Assembly (NCBI GenBank): GCA_934155265.1
Contig: CAKPGU010000005.1
Span: 23,189 to 87,188 of the forward strand
Reading direction: 5' to 3'
Source: an uncultured Clostridia bacterium
Lineage (GTDB): Bacteria; Bacillota; Clostridia; TANB77; CAG-508
DNA: 64,000 nt
This document shows, in pieces, positions 34,791 through 44,322 of this stretch (position 1 is its first letter; each line of letters begins with the position of its first letter). The notes under the pieces were generated by a model. That model did no database searches and was not told where the DNA came from. It worked only from the letters and a program-made list of their open reading frames with translations. Position numbers and translations under genes: made by a program.

Positions 34791-35651
34791 TTAATAAAAA
34801 TATTCTTTTATCATATCTAAGAGAAAGTTAAGCTCTTTAAATTTGTACGAATTTAAATATACACCAAATTCAACTTTTCCTAGTCCAATTTCATTATTAA
34901 CTTTTGCTAAATTAAAATTTTCCCATTCCCAATCGTATAAATATTCTTCTGTAACAACACCAATAACCATTCCTTCATCTATAAGTCTGACGATGGATCT
35001 ATAATTACTTAATTTTAAACTTAAATCACTATTTTTGGTTAATTCTTGCATTCTTTTTGTTGTTTGTTCATAATTTCTAGGAATGTATATTGATTTTCCT
35101 TTTAAATTATCAAATGTTAATGTTTTATTTACTAAATCAGAATTTTTATTAACTATAAATGTTTCATTTAAATAGCCTAATTTAATGAATTTTAATCCTT
35201 CTGGTACTTCTTCATTATATTTTTTGGCAAATACCATATTGATTTCTTTATTACTTAGCTTCTTTAATAAATCATCAATATCTTCACATATTAAATTTAA
35301 ATTAGTATCAGGGTATTTTAAAGTAAACTGGTTTAATACATTTCCGAAGATTAAACCACTCATATGATTATGTGTGCCTATATTAATTTTTTTGTTTTTA
35401 TCAAAATTTTCATTTATTTTGTTTAGTTCCTCAATAGGATTTTTTACTTTTTCAAGTAGTTCTTGTCCATCTATAGTTAATTTTAACCCCTTACTTTTTC
35501 TTTCAAATAAAGTCATAGATAATTGATTTTCTAAGTTTTTTATTTGCTTTGTTATAGCTGGTTGAGATATATTTAATTTTTCTGCAGCTTTAGTTATATT
35601 TTCTTCTTTAGCTACAGCAACAAAAATTCTATATAATTCAAAATCTATCAT
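34791..35651 (-). CDS. LysR-family transcriptional regulator
   Basis: 286 residues. N-terminal winged helix-turn-helix (FELYRIFVAVAKEENITKAAEKLNISQPAITKQIKNLENQL, about 3-45), then the effector-binding domain. AGGAGTG upstream of the ATG. The adjacent genes give no clue to the effector; the gene downstream of its promoter region is not divergent, so the target is not obvious. Confidence 0.9.
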   Translation of the reverse strand: MIDFELYRIFVAVAKEENITKAAEKLNISQPAITKQIKNLENQLSMTLFERKSKGLKLTIDGQELLEKVKNPIEELNKINENFDKNKKINIGTHNHMSGLIFGNVLNQFTLKYPDTNLNLICEDIDDLLKKLSNKEINMVFAKKYNEEVPEGLKFIKLGYLNETFIVNKNSDLVNKTLTFDNLKGKSIYIPRNYEQTTKRMQELTKNSDLSLKLSNYRSIVRLIDEGMVIGVVTEEYLYDWEWENFNLAKVNNEIGLGKVEFGVYLNSYKFKELNFLLDMIKEYFY

Positions 35652-35679
35652 TATTAATCACTCCTATTAATAAAATATC

Positions 35680-35718
35680 ATAAAGACGTGAAATATTCAA
35701 CATAATTCACGCCTTTAT
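35680..35718. terminator. Terminator of the leucine-rich-repeat gene
   Basis: ATAAAGACGTGAA pairs with TTCACGCCTTTAT (one mismatch), downstream of the minus-strand gene. Confidence 0.65.
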
Positions 35719-35766
35719 AATAGTTATTTAGAATTAATTCATTAAAGTCTTTATGAACTAATCCAA

Positions 35767-36132
35767 TTAATAATAACGAACATCAAGTGAAATGGTTATG
35801 ATAATTTTTTTCAAATTCCTGCAGTGAGAAAACTTATCACCAGTAAGTAATGATCTAACAGTACTGGGAACAAAAATACATTCTAGATTTTCACATCCAG
35901 AAAACGCTCCATATGAGATTTCAGTTACCTCATCTGGAATTACTAACTGTTTTAAATTTTTACAATTAGAAAATGAGCAATATCCGATTGATGTTAATGT
36001 ACTGGGTAATTCTATACTTTCCATATCACTGTACATAAAAGCATGATCGCCAATAGCAGTAACACCTTCTGGAATAACTACATGACCAATTTCTTTACTA
36101 CCATCTACTACAATACCATTAGTTATTGTCAT
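35767..36132 (-). CDS. Short BspA-like leucine-rich-repeat protein
   Basis: 121 residues with four BspA/LRR_5-type repeats of about 22-23 residues (VTAIGDHAFMYSDMESIELPS, LTSIGYCSFSNCKNLKQLVIP, VTEISYGAFSGCENLECIFVPS). No signal peptide, anchor or wall motif, although most BspA-like proteins are surface adhesins. It could be a fragment or an intracellular repeat protein. AGGAGGT 8 nt before the ATG is good, so it is expressed on its own. Confidence 0.85.
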   Translation of the reverse strand: MTITNGIVVDGSKEIGHVVIPEGVTAIGDHAFMYSDMESIELPSTLTSIGYCSFSNCKNLKQLVIPDEVTEISYGAFSGCENLECIFVPSTVRSLLTGDKFSHCRNLKKIIITISLDVRYY

Positions 36133-36344
36133 AAGAAATACCTCCTAAAATATGCGTTTGCATTAATTATATATTTATAATAACATAATTATTTAAACTT
36201 TTGAAATACATATATTTCATAGTGCTATAACATATTGGAATATCATAATATTGACTCCAAATATCTTATAATTTTTGATTTTTTATAGTATGCTAAATTT
36301 TATATGGATTCCAAAAATTACAACAAAAAATACTCAAAAATCCC

Positions 36345-36373
36345 TTTACAAAAAAGTATAACTAATATAAAAT
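36345..36373 (+). promoter_or_regulatory. Promoter of the Lon-family protease gene
   Basis: TTTACA, 17 bases, TAAAAT, 46 nt before the ATG. The rest of 36133-36418 is A+T-rich and shows nothing else I can call. Confidence 0.5.
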
Positions 36374-36418
36374 AAAATAGATAAACTAGGACAAAATAGA
36401 AAGGATACGGAGGAAAAA

Positions 36419-38800
36419 ATGAACGAGAAAAATGAGTTAAGTTATAGAGATTTAAAAATGGTATGCAACCAAAATATGTTTAATTTTGAAACAACAGAAG
36501 AATTAGAACCAATAAATGATGGGATTGGGCAAGAAAGAGGAATAAAAGCATTAGAATTTGGAATTAATGTAAATGTAAAAGGATATAATTTGTATATAGA
36601 AGGTCCAAGTGGAGTTGGAAAAACAATGTATACTAAGAATTATTTGGACAGTATTTCTTCTAAAAAGAAAGTTCCAAATGATTGGTGTTATATATATAAT
36701 TTTCAAAATCCAAATGAACCAATAGCAATATCACTTCCAGCAGGACAAGGTAAAGAATTTAAAGAAAATATGGATGGATTCATAAAAGAAGTAAAAAAAG
36801 ACATCAAAAAAACTTTTAATGCAGATGATTTTGAAAAAGAAAAAGCATTAATAAAAAAAGAATTTGAAGAAAAAAGAGAAGCAGTGCTTAGTGAACTTAA
36901 CGAAAAATCACAAAAACATGGATTTCAAGTTAAATCAGCACAAAATGGAATTTATATGATGCCAATGGTTGATGGAAAAGCCATTCAGGAAGAAGAATTT
37001 GATAAATTAGATGAAAATATAAAACAACAATATGAAGAAAAATCAGCAATAGTTCAACAGCAAATAATGGATGCTATAAGTGTAATAAAACATATAGAAA
37101 GACAATCAGACAAAAAAGTATCAGAATGGCAATCAAATGTTGCATTATTAACAGTTAATGCACATATTAATTACATCAAATCAAAATATAAAAGAAATAA
37201 AAAAATTAATCAATTTTTAAATGATGTAAAACAAGATGTATTAAGAAATGTATCATATTTCTTGGAAGAAGATAATCAACAAAATAATACACAAGTGCCA
37301 CAGGCACAGAAGAAGCCAGATCCATGTTTGAATTATAGAGTAAATTTATTTATAGATAATAGTAATATGGAAGGTTGTCCAGTAGTAATGGATTCAAATT
37401 ATTCATATCAAAATTTATTTGGAAAATTAGAATATGAAAATTATTATGGAGCTTTAAAAACTGATTTTACAATGTTACAGCCTGGATTGATGCATAAGGC
37501 AAATGGGGGATATATCATATTCCAAGCAAAAGATTTGCTTGCAAATGGTATATGCTATGAAGAATTAAAAAGAGTATTAAGAGTAAAAGAATTAAGTATA
37601 AATAATGCTATGGAACAACGTTCACAAATGGCAATGATATCTTTAAAACCTGAACCAATTCCATTAAATGTTAAGGTAATAATTATAGGAGATGCTAATA
37701 TATATCATACATTATTATCAGTAGATAGTGACTTTAGAAAATTATTTAAAATTAAAGTAGAATTTGAAGAAACAGCGCCTATAAATGAAGAAAATGTTAA
37801 TAAATTAGCAAGGTTTGTTCATACATTTTGCGAACAAGAAGAATTGCCACCATTAAATAAATCAGCAATGGCAAGAATTGTGGAATATGCTTCAAGATTA
37901 GCAGGAGATAATGATAAATTATCAACAAGATTTACAGAAATTGCACAAGTTGTTGGAGAAGCAGGAACTTGGGCTAAATTGGGCAGAAGTAAAACTGTTA
38001 CAGAAGATTTTGTTGATAAAGCATTAGCAGAAAGAGTTGAAAGAATTAAAAAATATGATGCGAAATATGTAGAAATGATAAAAGAAAATACATTATTAAT
38101 AAATACTAAAGGCTCTCTTATAGGTGAAATAAATGGACTAACAGTTATGACAATAGGTGATTATTCATTTGGTAAACCAGCAAAAATTACAGTAAATACT
38201 TATACAGGAAAAGAAGGAGTAGTCAATATAGAAAGAGAAGTTGAAATGTCAGGTTCAACACATTCAAAAGGTGTATATATTTTATCAGGATATTTAGGAG
38301 AATTATTTGCACAAGATATACCATTATGTTTAACTGCAAGTATTTGTTTTGAGCAATTATATAATGGAGTTGATGGAGACAGTGCTTCAAGTACAGAATT
38401 ATATGGATTACTATCAAGCTTATCAGAAATTCCTATCAAACAATCAATTGCAGTAACAGGTTCAGTTAATCAAAAGGGGCAAATTCAGCCAATTGGTGGT
38501 GTAAATGAGAAAATAGAAGGATTTTTCCAAATATGTAAAATGCGTGGACTTGATGGTTCTCATGGTGTTGTTATACCTATTCAAAATGTTAATAATCTTC
38601 AACTTTCTGATGAGGTTGTTGATGCAGTTAAAAATAAACAATTCCATATTTATGCAATTTCTACAATTGATGAAGGAATTGAAATTTTGACTGGTGTTCC
38701 AGCAGGTAAAAAAGATAAAGAAGGCAATTTTCCAGCTGGTACAGTAAATTATTTAGTGTATGAGAAATTAAAAAAATATGCAAAGGTTTGTGAAAAATAA
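36419..38800 (+). CDS. Lon-family ATP-dependent protease (Lon-related, LonB-like)
   Basis: 793 residues. AAA+ Walker A GPSGVGKT at 62-69 near the N-terminus, without the long LAN domain of LonA; a helical insertion (about 120-300) splits the ATPase, as in the Lon-related putative protease group (AAA_32). The S16 peptidase domain is at the C-terminus with Ser655 in DGDSAS and Lys698 in GGVNEKIEGF, 43 residues apart as in classical Lon. GGAGG upstream. ogg starts 3 nt after the stop, so the two are co-translated. Substrates are unknown. Confidence 0.92.
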   Translation: MNEKNELSYRDLKMVCNQNMFNFETTEELEPINDGIGQERGIKALEFGINVNVKGYNLYIEGPSGVGKTMYTKNYLDSISSKKKVPNDWCYIYNFQNPNEPIAISLPAGQGKEFKENMDGFIKEVKKDIKKTFNADDFEKEKALIKKEFEEKREAVLSELNEKSQKHGFQVKSAQNGIYMMPMVDGKAIQEEEFDKLDENIKQQYEEKSAIVQQQIMDAISVIKHIERQSDKKVSEWQSNVALLTVNAHINYIKSKYKRNKKINQFLNDVKQDVLRNVSYFLEEDNQQNNTQVPQAQKKPDPCLNYRVNLFIDNSNMEGCPVVMDSNYSYQNLFGKLEYENYYGALKTDFTMLQPGLMHKANGGYIIFQAKDLLANGICYEELKRVLRVKELSINNAMEQRSQMAMISLKPEPIPLNVKVIIIGDANIYHTLLSVDSDFRKLFKIKVEFEETAPINEENVNKLARFVHTFCEQEELPPLNKSAMARIVEYASRLAGDNDKLSTRFTEIAQVVGEAGTWAKLGRSKTVTEDFVDKALAERVERIKKYDAKYVEMIKENTLLINTKGSLIGEINGLTVMTIGDYSFGKPAKITVNTYTGKEGVVNIEREVEMSGSTHSKGVYILSGYLGELFAQDIPLCLTASICFEQLYNGVDGDSASSTELYGLLSSLSEIPIKQSIAVTGSVNQKGQIQPIGGVNEKIEGFFQICKMRGLDGSHGVVIPIQNVNNLQLSDEVVDAVKNKQFHIYAISTIDEGIEILTGVPAGKKDKEGNFPAGTVNYLVYEKLKKYAKVCEK

Positions 38801-38802
38801 TA

Positions 38803-39669
38803 ATGAAAGAACAAATATATAAAATAGAAAATATACAATCATTTGAACTAGCAGATATATTTGACTGTGGTCAATGTTTTAGATGGAATAAACAAGATGA
38901 TGGAAGTTATACAGGTGTATTTAATGAAAATGTAATGAATGTACAGAAAGAAGGCAATACTGTAACTTTTAAAGGAATATGCAATGGAAATATAAAAGAA
39001 ATAGTTGAAGATTATTTTGACTTAAATCGTAATTATGAAGAAATAAAAGAACAACTTTCAAAGATTGATGAAAACGTAAAAACAAGTATAGAATATGGAC
39101 AAGGAATAAGAATATTAAATCAAGATTTATGGGAAATGATAATTTCTTATATAATTTCAGCTAATAATAATATTCCAAGAATAAAAGGAATAATAGAAAG
39201 ATTAGCTAAAAACTATGGAAAAGAGATTGAGTGGAATGGAGAAAAATACTATACATTTCCAACTGTAGAAGAGCTAAAAGATGTTAGTGTAGAAGATTAT
39301 AGAAAATTAGGTGCAGGATTTAGAGATATACGTTTATACGAAACTGTTCATATGGTTTTGGATAAAAAAGTAGATTTAGAACAAATGCAAAATAATCCTA
39401 ATACTTTAGAAGTAAGAGAACAACTTCTTACATTATCAGGAGTTGGACCTAAAGTGGCAGATTGTATATTATTATTTTCTACATTAAAAAGATTTGAGGT
39501 TTTTCCAATTGATGTGTGGGTTAGACGTGTTATGAATGAGCTGTATATAAAAAACGAAGATGAAACAAAGGTGAACAAAAAAGAAATTGAAAAGCTTGCA
39601 CATGATAAGTTTGGAAGTCTTGCTGGAATTGCACAACAATATTTGTTTTATTGGAAAAGAGAAGCCTAA
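38803..39669 (+). CDS. ogg: 8-oxoguanine DNA glycosylase/lyase (Ogg1-like)
   Basis: Base-excision repair enzyme for 8-oxoguanine, 288 residues. N-terminal OGG_N-like domain (about 1-110, ELADIFDCGQCFRW), then HhH-GPD domain with LSGVGPKVADC (catalytic Lys217) and FPIDVWVRRVMNE (Asp237); spacing of 20 fits the OGG1/AlkA pattern. No MutY-type iron-sulfur cluster. The start is 3 nt after the Lon-like gene. Its stop overlaps the terminator that in turn overlaps the leuS promoter. Confidence 0.92.
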   Translation: MKEQIYKIENIQSFELADIFDCGQCFRWNKQDDGSYTGVFNENVMNVQKEGNTVTFKGICNGNIKEIVEDYFDLNRNYEEIKEQLSKIDENVKTSIEYGQGIRILNQDLWEMIISYIISANNNIPRIKGIIERLAKNYGKEIEWNGEKYYTFPTVEELKDVSVEDYRKLGAGFRDIRLYETVHMVLDKKVDLEQMQNNPNTLEVREQLLTLSGVGPKVADCILLFSTLKRFEVFPIDVWVRRVMNELYIKNEDETKVNKKEIEKLAHDKFGSLAGIAQQYLFYWKREA

Positions 39670-39692
39670 AAGTCATTGACTTTTAGGCTTTT
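39663..39692 (+). terminator. Terminator of ogg, overlapping the leuS promoter
   Basis: AGCCTAAAAGTCA pairs with TGACTTTTAGGCT, then TTT. The ogg stop codon is in the left arm. Confidence 0.8.
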
Positions 39693-39704
39693 TGCGAGTA
39701 TAAT
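39676..39704 (+). promoter_or_regulatory. Promoter of leuS
   Basis: TTGACT, 17 bases, TATAAT. The whole -35 box lies in the terminator hairpin. Confidence 0.75.
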
Positions 39705-39742
39705 AAATGTGTTAAATTAAAAAACGAGAAAGGGGAATAAAA

Positions 39743-42163
39743 ATGACATATAATTTTAAAGAAGTAGAAAAAAAGTGGCAAAACAAATGGGGAAAAGAAG
39801 GAACATTTAATGCAAAAAATGAGTATTCAAATAAAAAGAAATGGTATGGACTAATAGAATTCCCATATCCATCAGGACAAGGATTACATGTAGGACATCC
39901 ACGTAGTTATACAGCATTAGACGTAATAGCAAGAAAAAGAAGATTACAAGGTTATAATGTCTTATTCCCAATAGGATTTGATGCATTTGGATTACCAGCA
40001 GAAAATTATGCAATAAAGACAAATGTACATCCAAAAATAACAACAGCAAAAAATATAGAACATTTTACAGAACAATTGAAAGCATTAGGATTTTCATTTG
40101 ATTGGTCAAGAGTAATAGATACAACAGATCCAGAATACTACAAATGGACACAATGGATTTTTATTCAATTATATAAACATGGATTAGCATATAAAGCAAC
40201 AATGCCAATAAACTTTTGTACAGGATGTAAAGTAGGATTAGCAAATGAAGAAGTTGTAAATGGTGTATGTGAAAGATGTGGAAGTCCAGTAGTACAAAAA
40301 GAAAAATCACAATGGATGTTAAAAATTACAGAATATGCACAAAGATTAATAGATGACTTAGATGATGTTGATTATCTAGAAAAAATAAAAACACAACAAC
40401 GTAATTGGATTGGCCGTAGTGAAGGAGCAGAAGTTAAATTCAAGATTGCAGATACTGATGAAACATTGACAGTATATACTACAAGACCAGATACATTATT
40501 TGGAGCAACATATATGGTAGTAGCTCCAGAACACAAATTAATAGAAGAATATTCAAATAAAATAACAAATTTGGAAGAAGTAAAAGAATATCAAAGAAAA
40601 GCTGCACTAAAATCAGATTTTGAACGTGGTGAAATGAATAAAGATAAAACTGGTGTAGAATTAAAAGGAATAAAAGCAATAAATCCATTAACAAATACAG
40701 AAATTCCAATATGGGTAGCAGACTATGTTTTATCGTCATACGGAACAGGTGCAATTATGGCAGTTCCAGCACATGATACCAGAGATTTTGAATTTGCAAG
40801 TAAATTTAATTTACCAATAATTCAAGTAGTCGCACCAGAAAGTGGAGAAACAAAAGAGAAACTAGAAGAAGCATTTACAGATACACAAACAGGAGTATTA
40901 GTAAATTCAGGATTTTTAACAGGATTATCTGTTACAGAAGCTAAAAATAAAGTAATAGAATATCTTGAAGAAAATAAAATAGGAAGTAAAAAAGTAAACT
41001 TTAAATTACGTGATTGGGTATTTTCACGTCAAAGATATTGGGGAGAACCAATACCAATGGTATATTGCAAAGATTGTGGATGGGTGCCACTAGACGAAAA
41101 AGATTTACCATTAAGACTTCCAGAAGTAGAAGACTTTTTACCAGGTGAGAATGGAGAATCACCATTAGCAAAACATGAAGAATGGATAAATACAACATGT
41201 CCACACTGTGGTAAACCAGCAAAAAGAGAAACAGATACAATGCCACAATGGGCTGGATCATCTTGGTATTTCTTAAGATATATGGATCCACATAATGATA
41301 AAGCATTAGCTTCAAAGGAAGCATTGGAATATTGGACTCCAGTTGATTGGTATAATGGTGGAATGGAACACACAACACTTCACTTACTATATTCTAGATT
41401 TTGGCACAAATTTTTATATGATATTGGAGTTGTTCCAACAAAAGAGCCATATGCAAAACGTACATCACATGGAATGATATTAGGAACAAATGGAGAAAAA
41501 ATGTCAAAATCAAAAGGAAATGTAATAAATCCAGATGATATTGTAAAAGAGTTTGGTGCAGATACATTTAGAGTATATGAAATGTTTATGGGACCATTTG
41601 ATCAAACTGCAAGTTGGTCAATGGATAGTATTAGAGGATGCTTCAAATTCCTAGATAGAGTTTGGAACTTACAGGATATATTAGTAGATGGTGATACATA
41701 TTCAAAAGAAACTGAAAAAATGATGAATAAAGCAATTAAAAAAGTTTCTAAAGATATTGAAGAAATGAAATTTAATACATGTATATCAACATTTATGACA
41801 ATGTTAAATGAATTTACAAAATTGAAACGTATTAATAAAGCAGAATATAAAACATTTTTAACATTATTAAATCCATTTGCACCACATATGACAGAAGAAC
41901 TAAACAAACTAGCAGGATTTGAAAGTGAAATTTCAACATATGAATGGCCAACATATGATGAAGCAAAAACAATAGATGATGAAATTGAAATTCCAATTCA
42001 AGTAAATGGAAAATTAAAGGCTATAGTTATGACTGCTTTAGATGAAGATGAAGCATCAGTTAAAGAAAAAGTACATGAAGCTATTTCAGATAAACTTGAT
42101 GGAAAAAATATTGTAAAAGAAATATATGTAAAAAATAAAATATATAATGTAGTTGTAAAATAA
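39743..42163 (+). CDS. leuS: Leucyl-tRNA synthetase
   Basis: 806 residues, class I synthetase. HIGH-type motif HVGH at 49-52, KMSKS from Lys586, zinc-ribbon cysteines in NFCTGCKVG and CERCGS, editing domain (about 220-420, with TTRPDTLFGATYMVV and GTGAIMAVPAHD). GAAAGGGG site upstream. No T-box leader: the promoter lies only 39 nt from the ATG. Confidence 0.97.
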   Translation: MTYNFKEVEKKWQNKWGKEGTFNAKNEYSNKKKWYGLIEFPYPSGQGLHVGHPRSYTALDVIARKRRLQGYNVLFPIGFDAFGLPAENYAIKTNVHPKITTAKNIEHFTEQLKALGFSFDWSRVIDTTDPEYYKWTQWIFIQLYKHGLAYKATMPINFCTGCKVGLANEEVVNGVCERCGSPVVQKEKSQWMLKITEYAQRLIDDLDDVDYLEKIKTQQRNWIGRSEGAEVKFKIADTDETLTVYTTRPDTLFGATYMVVAPEHKLIEEYSNKITNLEEVKEYQRKAALKSDFERGEMNKDKTGVELKGIKAINPLTNTEIPIWVADYVLSSYGTGAIMAVPAHDTRDFEFASKFNLPIIQVVAPESGETKEKLEEAFTDTQTGVLVNSGFLTGLSVTEAKNKVIEYLEENKIGSKKVNFKLRDWVFSRQRYWGEPIPMVYCKDCGWVPLDEKDLPLRLPEVEDFLPGENGESPLAKHEEWINTTCPHCGKPAKRETDTMPQWAGSSWYFLRYMDPHNDKALASKEALEYWTPVDWYNGGMEHTTLHLLYSRFWHKFLYDIGVVPTKEPYAKRTSHGMILGTNGEKMSKSKGNVINPDDIVKEFGADTFRVYEMFMGPFDQTASWSMDSIRGCFKFLDRVWNLQDILVDGDTYSKETEKMMNKAIKKVSKDIEEMKFNTCISTFMTMLNEFTKLKRINKAEYKTFLTLLNPFAPHMTEELNKLAGFESEISTYEWPTYDEAKTIDDEIEIPIQVNGKLKAIVMTALDEDEASVKEKVHEAISDKLDGKNIVKEIYVKNKIYNVVVK

Positions 42164-42445
42164 GAACATTTTGCATTATATTTTGTAATTAAAAATGTTG
42201 CATTTTATGTAAATGTATGATATACTATATTAGTAAATTTTTTATAATAAGTTAAAACCATAAAGGAGGGAACAATAAAATTAGAGTTTAAAGATAACTC
42301 AATGCAAAACAATATGGTAACACACTAAAGAGATTTTTAAATTTAAAAATTCTTTAGAATAAAAAGTAATATACTTTTTAAAGAGGATCTTAAAAAAGCA
42401 TATTTGTAGGCATTATTATTAAAATAATAAAAGGAGAAATTTATT
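42164..42445 (+). promoter_or_regulatory. Long structured leader before the gene at 42446
   Basis: 282 bases without a recognisable gene. A promoter TTGCAT-17-TATACT is at 42198-42226. Inside the leader is an AAGGAGGG near 42266 with no good start codon after it (only a non-canonical ATA-initiated 17-codon frame), then a stem AAAGAGATTTTTAAA... with ...TTTAAAAATTCTTT and a second one AAAAAGTA/TACTTTTT. This looks like an attenuation-type leader or a decayed small gene. Confidence 0.4.
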
Positions 42446-43309
42446 ATGATTAAGAAATTCTTTCAGAATCTTTTAAAGAAAATTTACCATAATCGGGAAT
42501 TTGGTGTAGCAAGAAATGAAAAAAGATTTTACAATACTATTAGAGATTTATTCTACTCTTTACAAGAAACTTATTCTTACGAGGAGGTAAAAAAATTTAA
42601 TGAACTTACCACATATTCTGCCATATATGGATATTGCCCAACAAAAGGACATATTGCAATAATAGGAATTCCATATCAAGAGAAGGATTGGGACAGTTTT
42701 ATAGACGTACGTGCTTACGGAAGAATGAGTAATAGTGAACAGTTAGAGTTTAGAAAATACTCTATAGAAGATGCCAAAAAAATTATGAATTATACAGTAT
42801 ATGGAATAAAAGGTATTGAAGAACTTGCTAACAATATAAGGTTTGACAAAATTTATGCTTGTTATGATTCAAGATATAGAGAAGTAATTTCACATGAACA
42901 GAGAGTTTTAAAAATGAAAGTAAAACTTAAAGGCAAATATACCTTTGAAAAAGTTAAAAAATTAGTGCATGATCAGCAGTGCTGGGCAGTAGATCGAGGA
43001 ATGGCTTATGCGACACTTGAAAATGGTGAACATGTTGCAATTATGAGTTTTTGGTATAAAAAGAAAGATGAAGCAACAGGATTCAGAGATGTATGGGAAA
43101 GTGGAAAAGCTGAACCATCAGTTCAAAAAATCACTTTTATGACAGATGAAGAAGCTGCAGAAATTAGGGACTTTTCTATTTATTTGTATGATTATATTCG
43201 TTATTATAAACCAAAAAGAGAACCCAAAATTAGCAAAATTGATAGGACTTTAGTTCCAGGATATGATTTCTATGATACACCTGATGGAAGGGATTTTAGA
43301 TTGTCTTAA
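42446..43309 (+). CDS. Hypothetical protein, unknown family
   Basis: 287 residues, not recognised. Basic N-terminus (MIKKFFQNLLKKIYHN) that could form an amphipathic helix, no clear signal peptide, then mixed alpha/beta sequence with aromatic patches (IRYYKPKREPKISKI). AAAGGAG upstream. It has a long leader and its own terminator, so it is a single-gene unit. Composition matches its neighbours. Confidence 0.7.
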   Translation: MIKKFFQNLLKKIYHNREFGVARNEKRFYNTIRDLFYSLQETYSYEEVKKFNELTTYSAIYGYCPTKGHIAIIGIPYQEKDWDSFIDVRAYGRMSNSEQLEFRKYSIEDAKKIMNYTVYGIKGIEELANNIRFDKIYACYDSRYREVISHEQRVLKMKVKLKGKYTFEKVKKLVHDQQCWAVDRGMAYATLENGEHVAIMSFWYKKKDEATGFRDVWESGKAEPSVQKITFMTDEEAAEIRDFSIYLYDYIRYYKPKREPKISKIDRTLVPGYDFYDTPDGRDFRLS

Positions 43310-43334
43310 ATGTATATAATAAGATTCTAGAGCG

Positions 43335-43375
43335 AAGCTGGAGTGATTATTAAATAATTACTCCAGCTTTTGTTT
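43335..43375 (+). terminator. Terminator after the gene at 42446
   Basis: AAGCTGGAGTGATT pairs with AATTACTCCAGCTT around a 7-10 nt loop, followed by T. Confidence 0.85.
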
Positions 43376-43460
43376 TGGAAGTAAATTACATTGTATAAGT
43401 AGAAATATTTATTGACAAATAAACTTTTAAAATATAAAATAAATAACACGAGGTGTTTAT

Positions 43461-44228
43461 ATGAAAATTGATTTAGAAAAAGCACAAGAAGAATTTATAA
43501 AATATACTGAATGCTATGATTTAACAGATGAAAATTTAGATAGAAAGCAGAAACATTCATTAAGAGTAATGCTGATTTCAAATAAAATGGCTAAGGAATT
43601 AAAGTTGAGTCAAGAAGAAATTGATGTAGCGACTTTGATAGGATTATTGCATGATATAGCTAGATTTGAACAATATACAAAATATAAAACATTTAGAGAT
43701 ATGGATAGTATAGATCATGGAGATTACGGAGCTGAAATTTTAGAAAAAGATATAAGAAAATATATTGAAACATCACAATATGATGAAATAATAAAAAAGG
43801 CAGTAAAAAATCATAACAAATATAAAATAGAAGAAGGACTTTCGGAACAAGAAGAATTATTTGCAGAAATAATTAGAGATGCAGATAAAATAGATATATT
43901 ATATGAATCAGTAGAAATGTTTTGGAAAGGCAGAGAAAACATAGTAGAAAATTCAACTATTACAGAAGATGTAATACAACAATTTAATGAATGTACACAG
44001 ATAAAGAGAAGGAAAGAGAGAAGACCTGAAAATTCAATAAATGAGATAGTCTCAGTAATAGCATTTATATTTGATATTAATTTCAAAGAAAGTTTTAGAA
44101 TAATAAAAGAAGAAAATTATATAAATAAAATTTTGGATAGATATGATATTAAAGACGAATATACAAAAAATGAAATAGAAAAAATAAGAGCTAAAGCAAA
44201 TGAGTTCGTTGCAGAAAAGAGCAGATAA
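43461..44228 (+). CDS. HD-domain phosphohydrolase
   Basis: 255 residues. HD superfamily: KHSLRVMLISNKMA near 30, GLLHDIARFEQY near 72, SIDHGDYGAEIL near 96, VKNHNKYKIEE and RDADKIDIL near 145, covering the full metal set. Homologues are cytoplasmic hydrolases of unknown or (p)ppGpp/nucleotide-like substrates. GAGGTG site before the ATG. It is followed by the dispersed repeat and topB. Confidence 0.85.
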   Translation: MKIDLEKAQEEFIKYTECYDLTDENLDRKQKHSLRVMLISNKMAKELKLSQEEIDVATLIGLLHDIARFEQYTKYKTFRDMDSIDHGDYGAEILEKDIRKYIETSQYDEIIKKAVKNHNKYKIEEGLSEQEELFAEIIRDADKIDILYESVEMFWKGRENIVENSTITEDVIQQFNECTQIKRRKERRPENSINEIVSVIAFIFDINFKESFRIIKEENYINKILDRYDIKDEYTKNEIEKIRAKANEFVAEKSR

Positions 44229-44254
44229 GGTAATAGGTGATATGAATTGTTATA

Positions 44255-44308
44255 AGGGTGTCCCCAGTGGTAAAAATTTTTACCATTAATGGGTGTCCCC
44301 ACTGGTAA
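44255..44308 (+). repeat. 54-nt dispersed repeat, copy C, at the topB ribosome binding site
   Basis: Same element as 12916-12969 (5 differences in 54 by eye) and 7035-7088. Half-units GGGTGTCCCC-AGTGGTAA and GGGTGTCCCC-ACTGGTAA start 35 nt apart around the GGTAAAAATTTTTACC palindrome. AAGGAGG of topB follows at once. Confidence 0.88.
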
Positions 44309-44322
44309 AAGGAGGTGGCTAA

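Noticed and set aside
39670..39742. T-box leader for leuS
   Set aside because: Only about 30 nt lie between the mapped-by-eye transcription start and the ATG, far too short.
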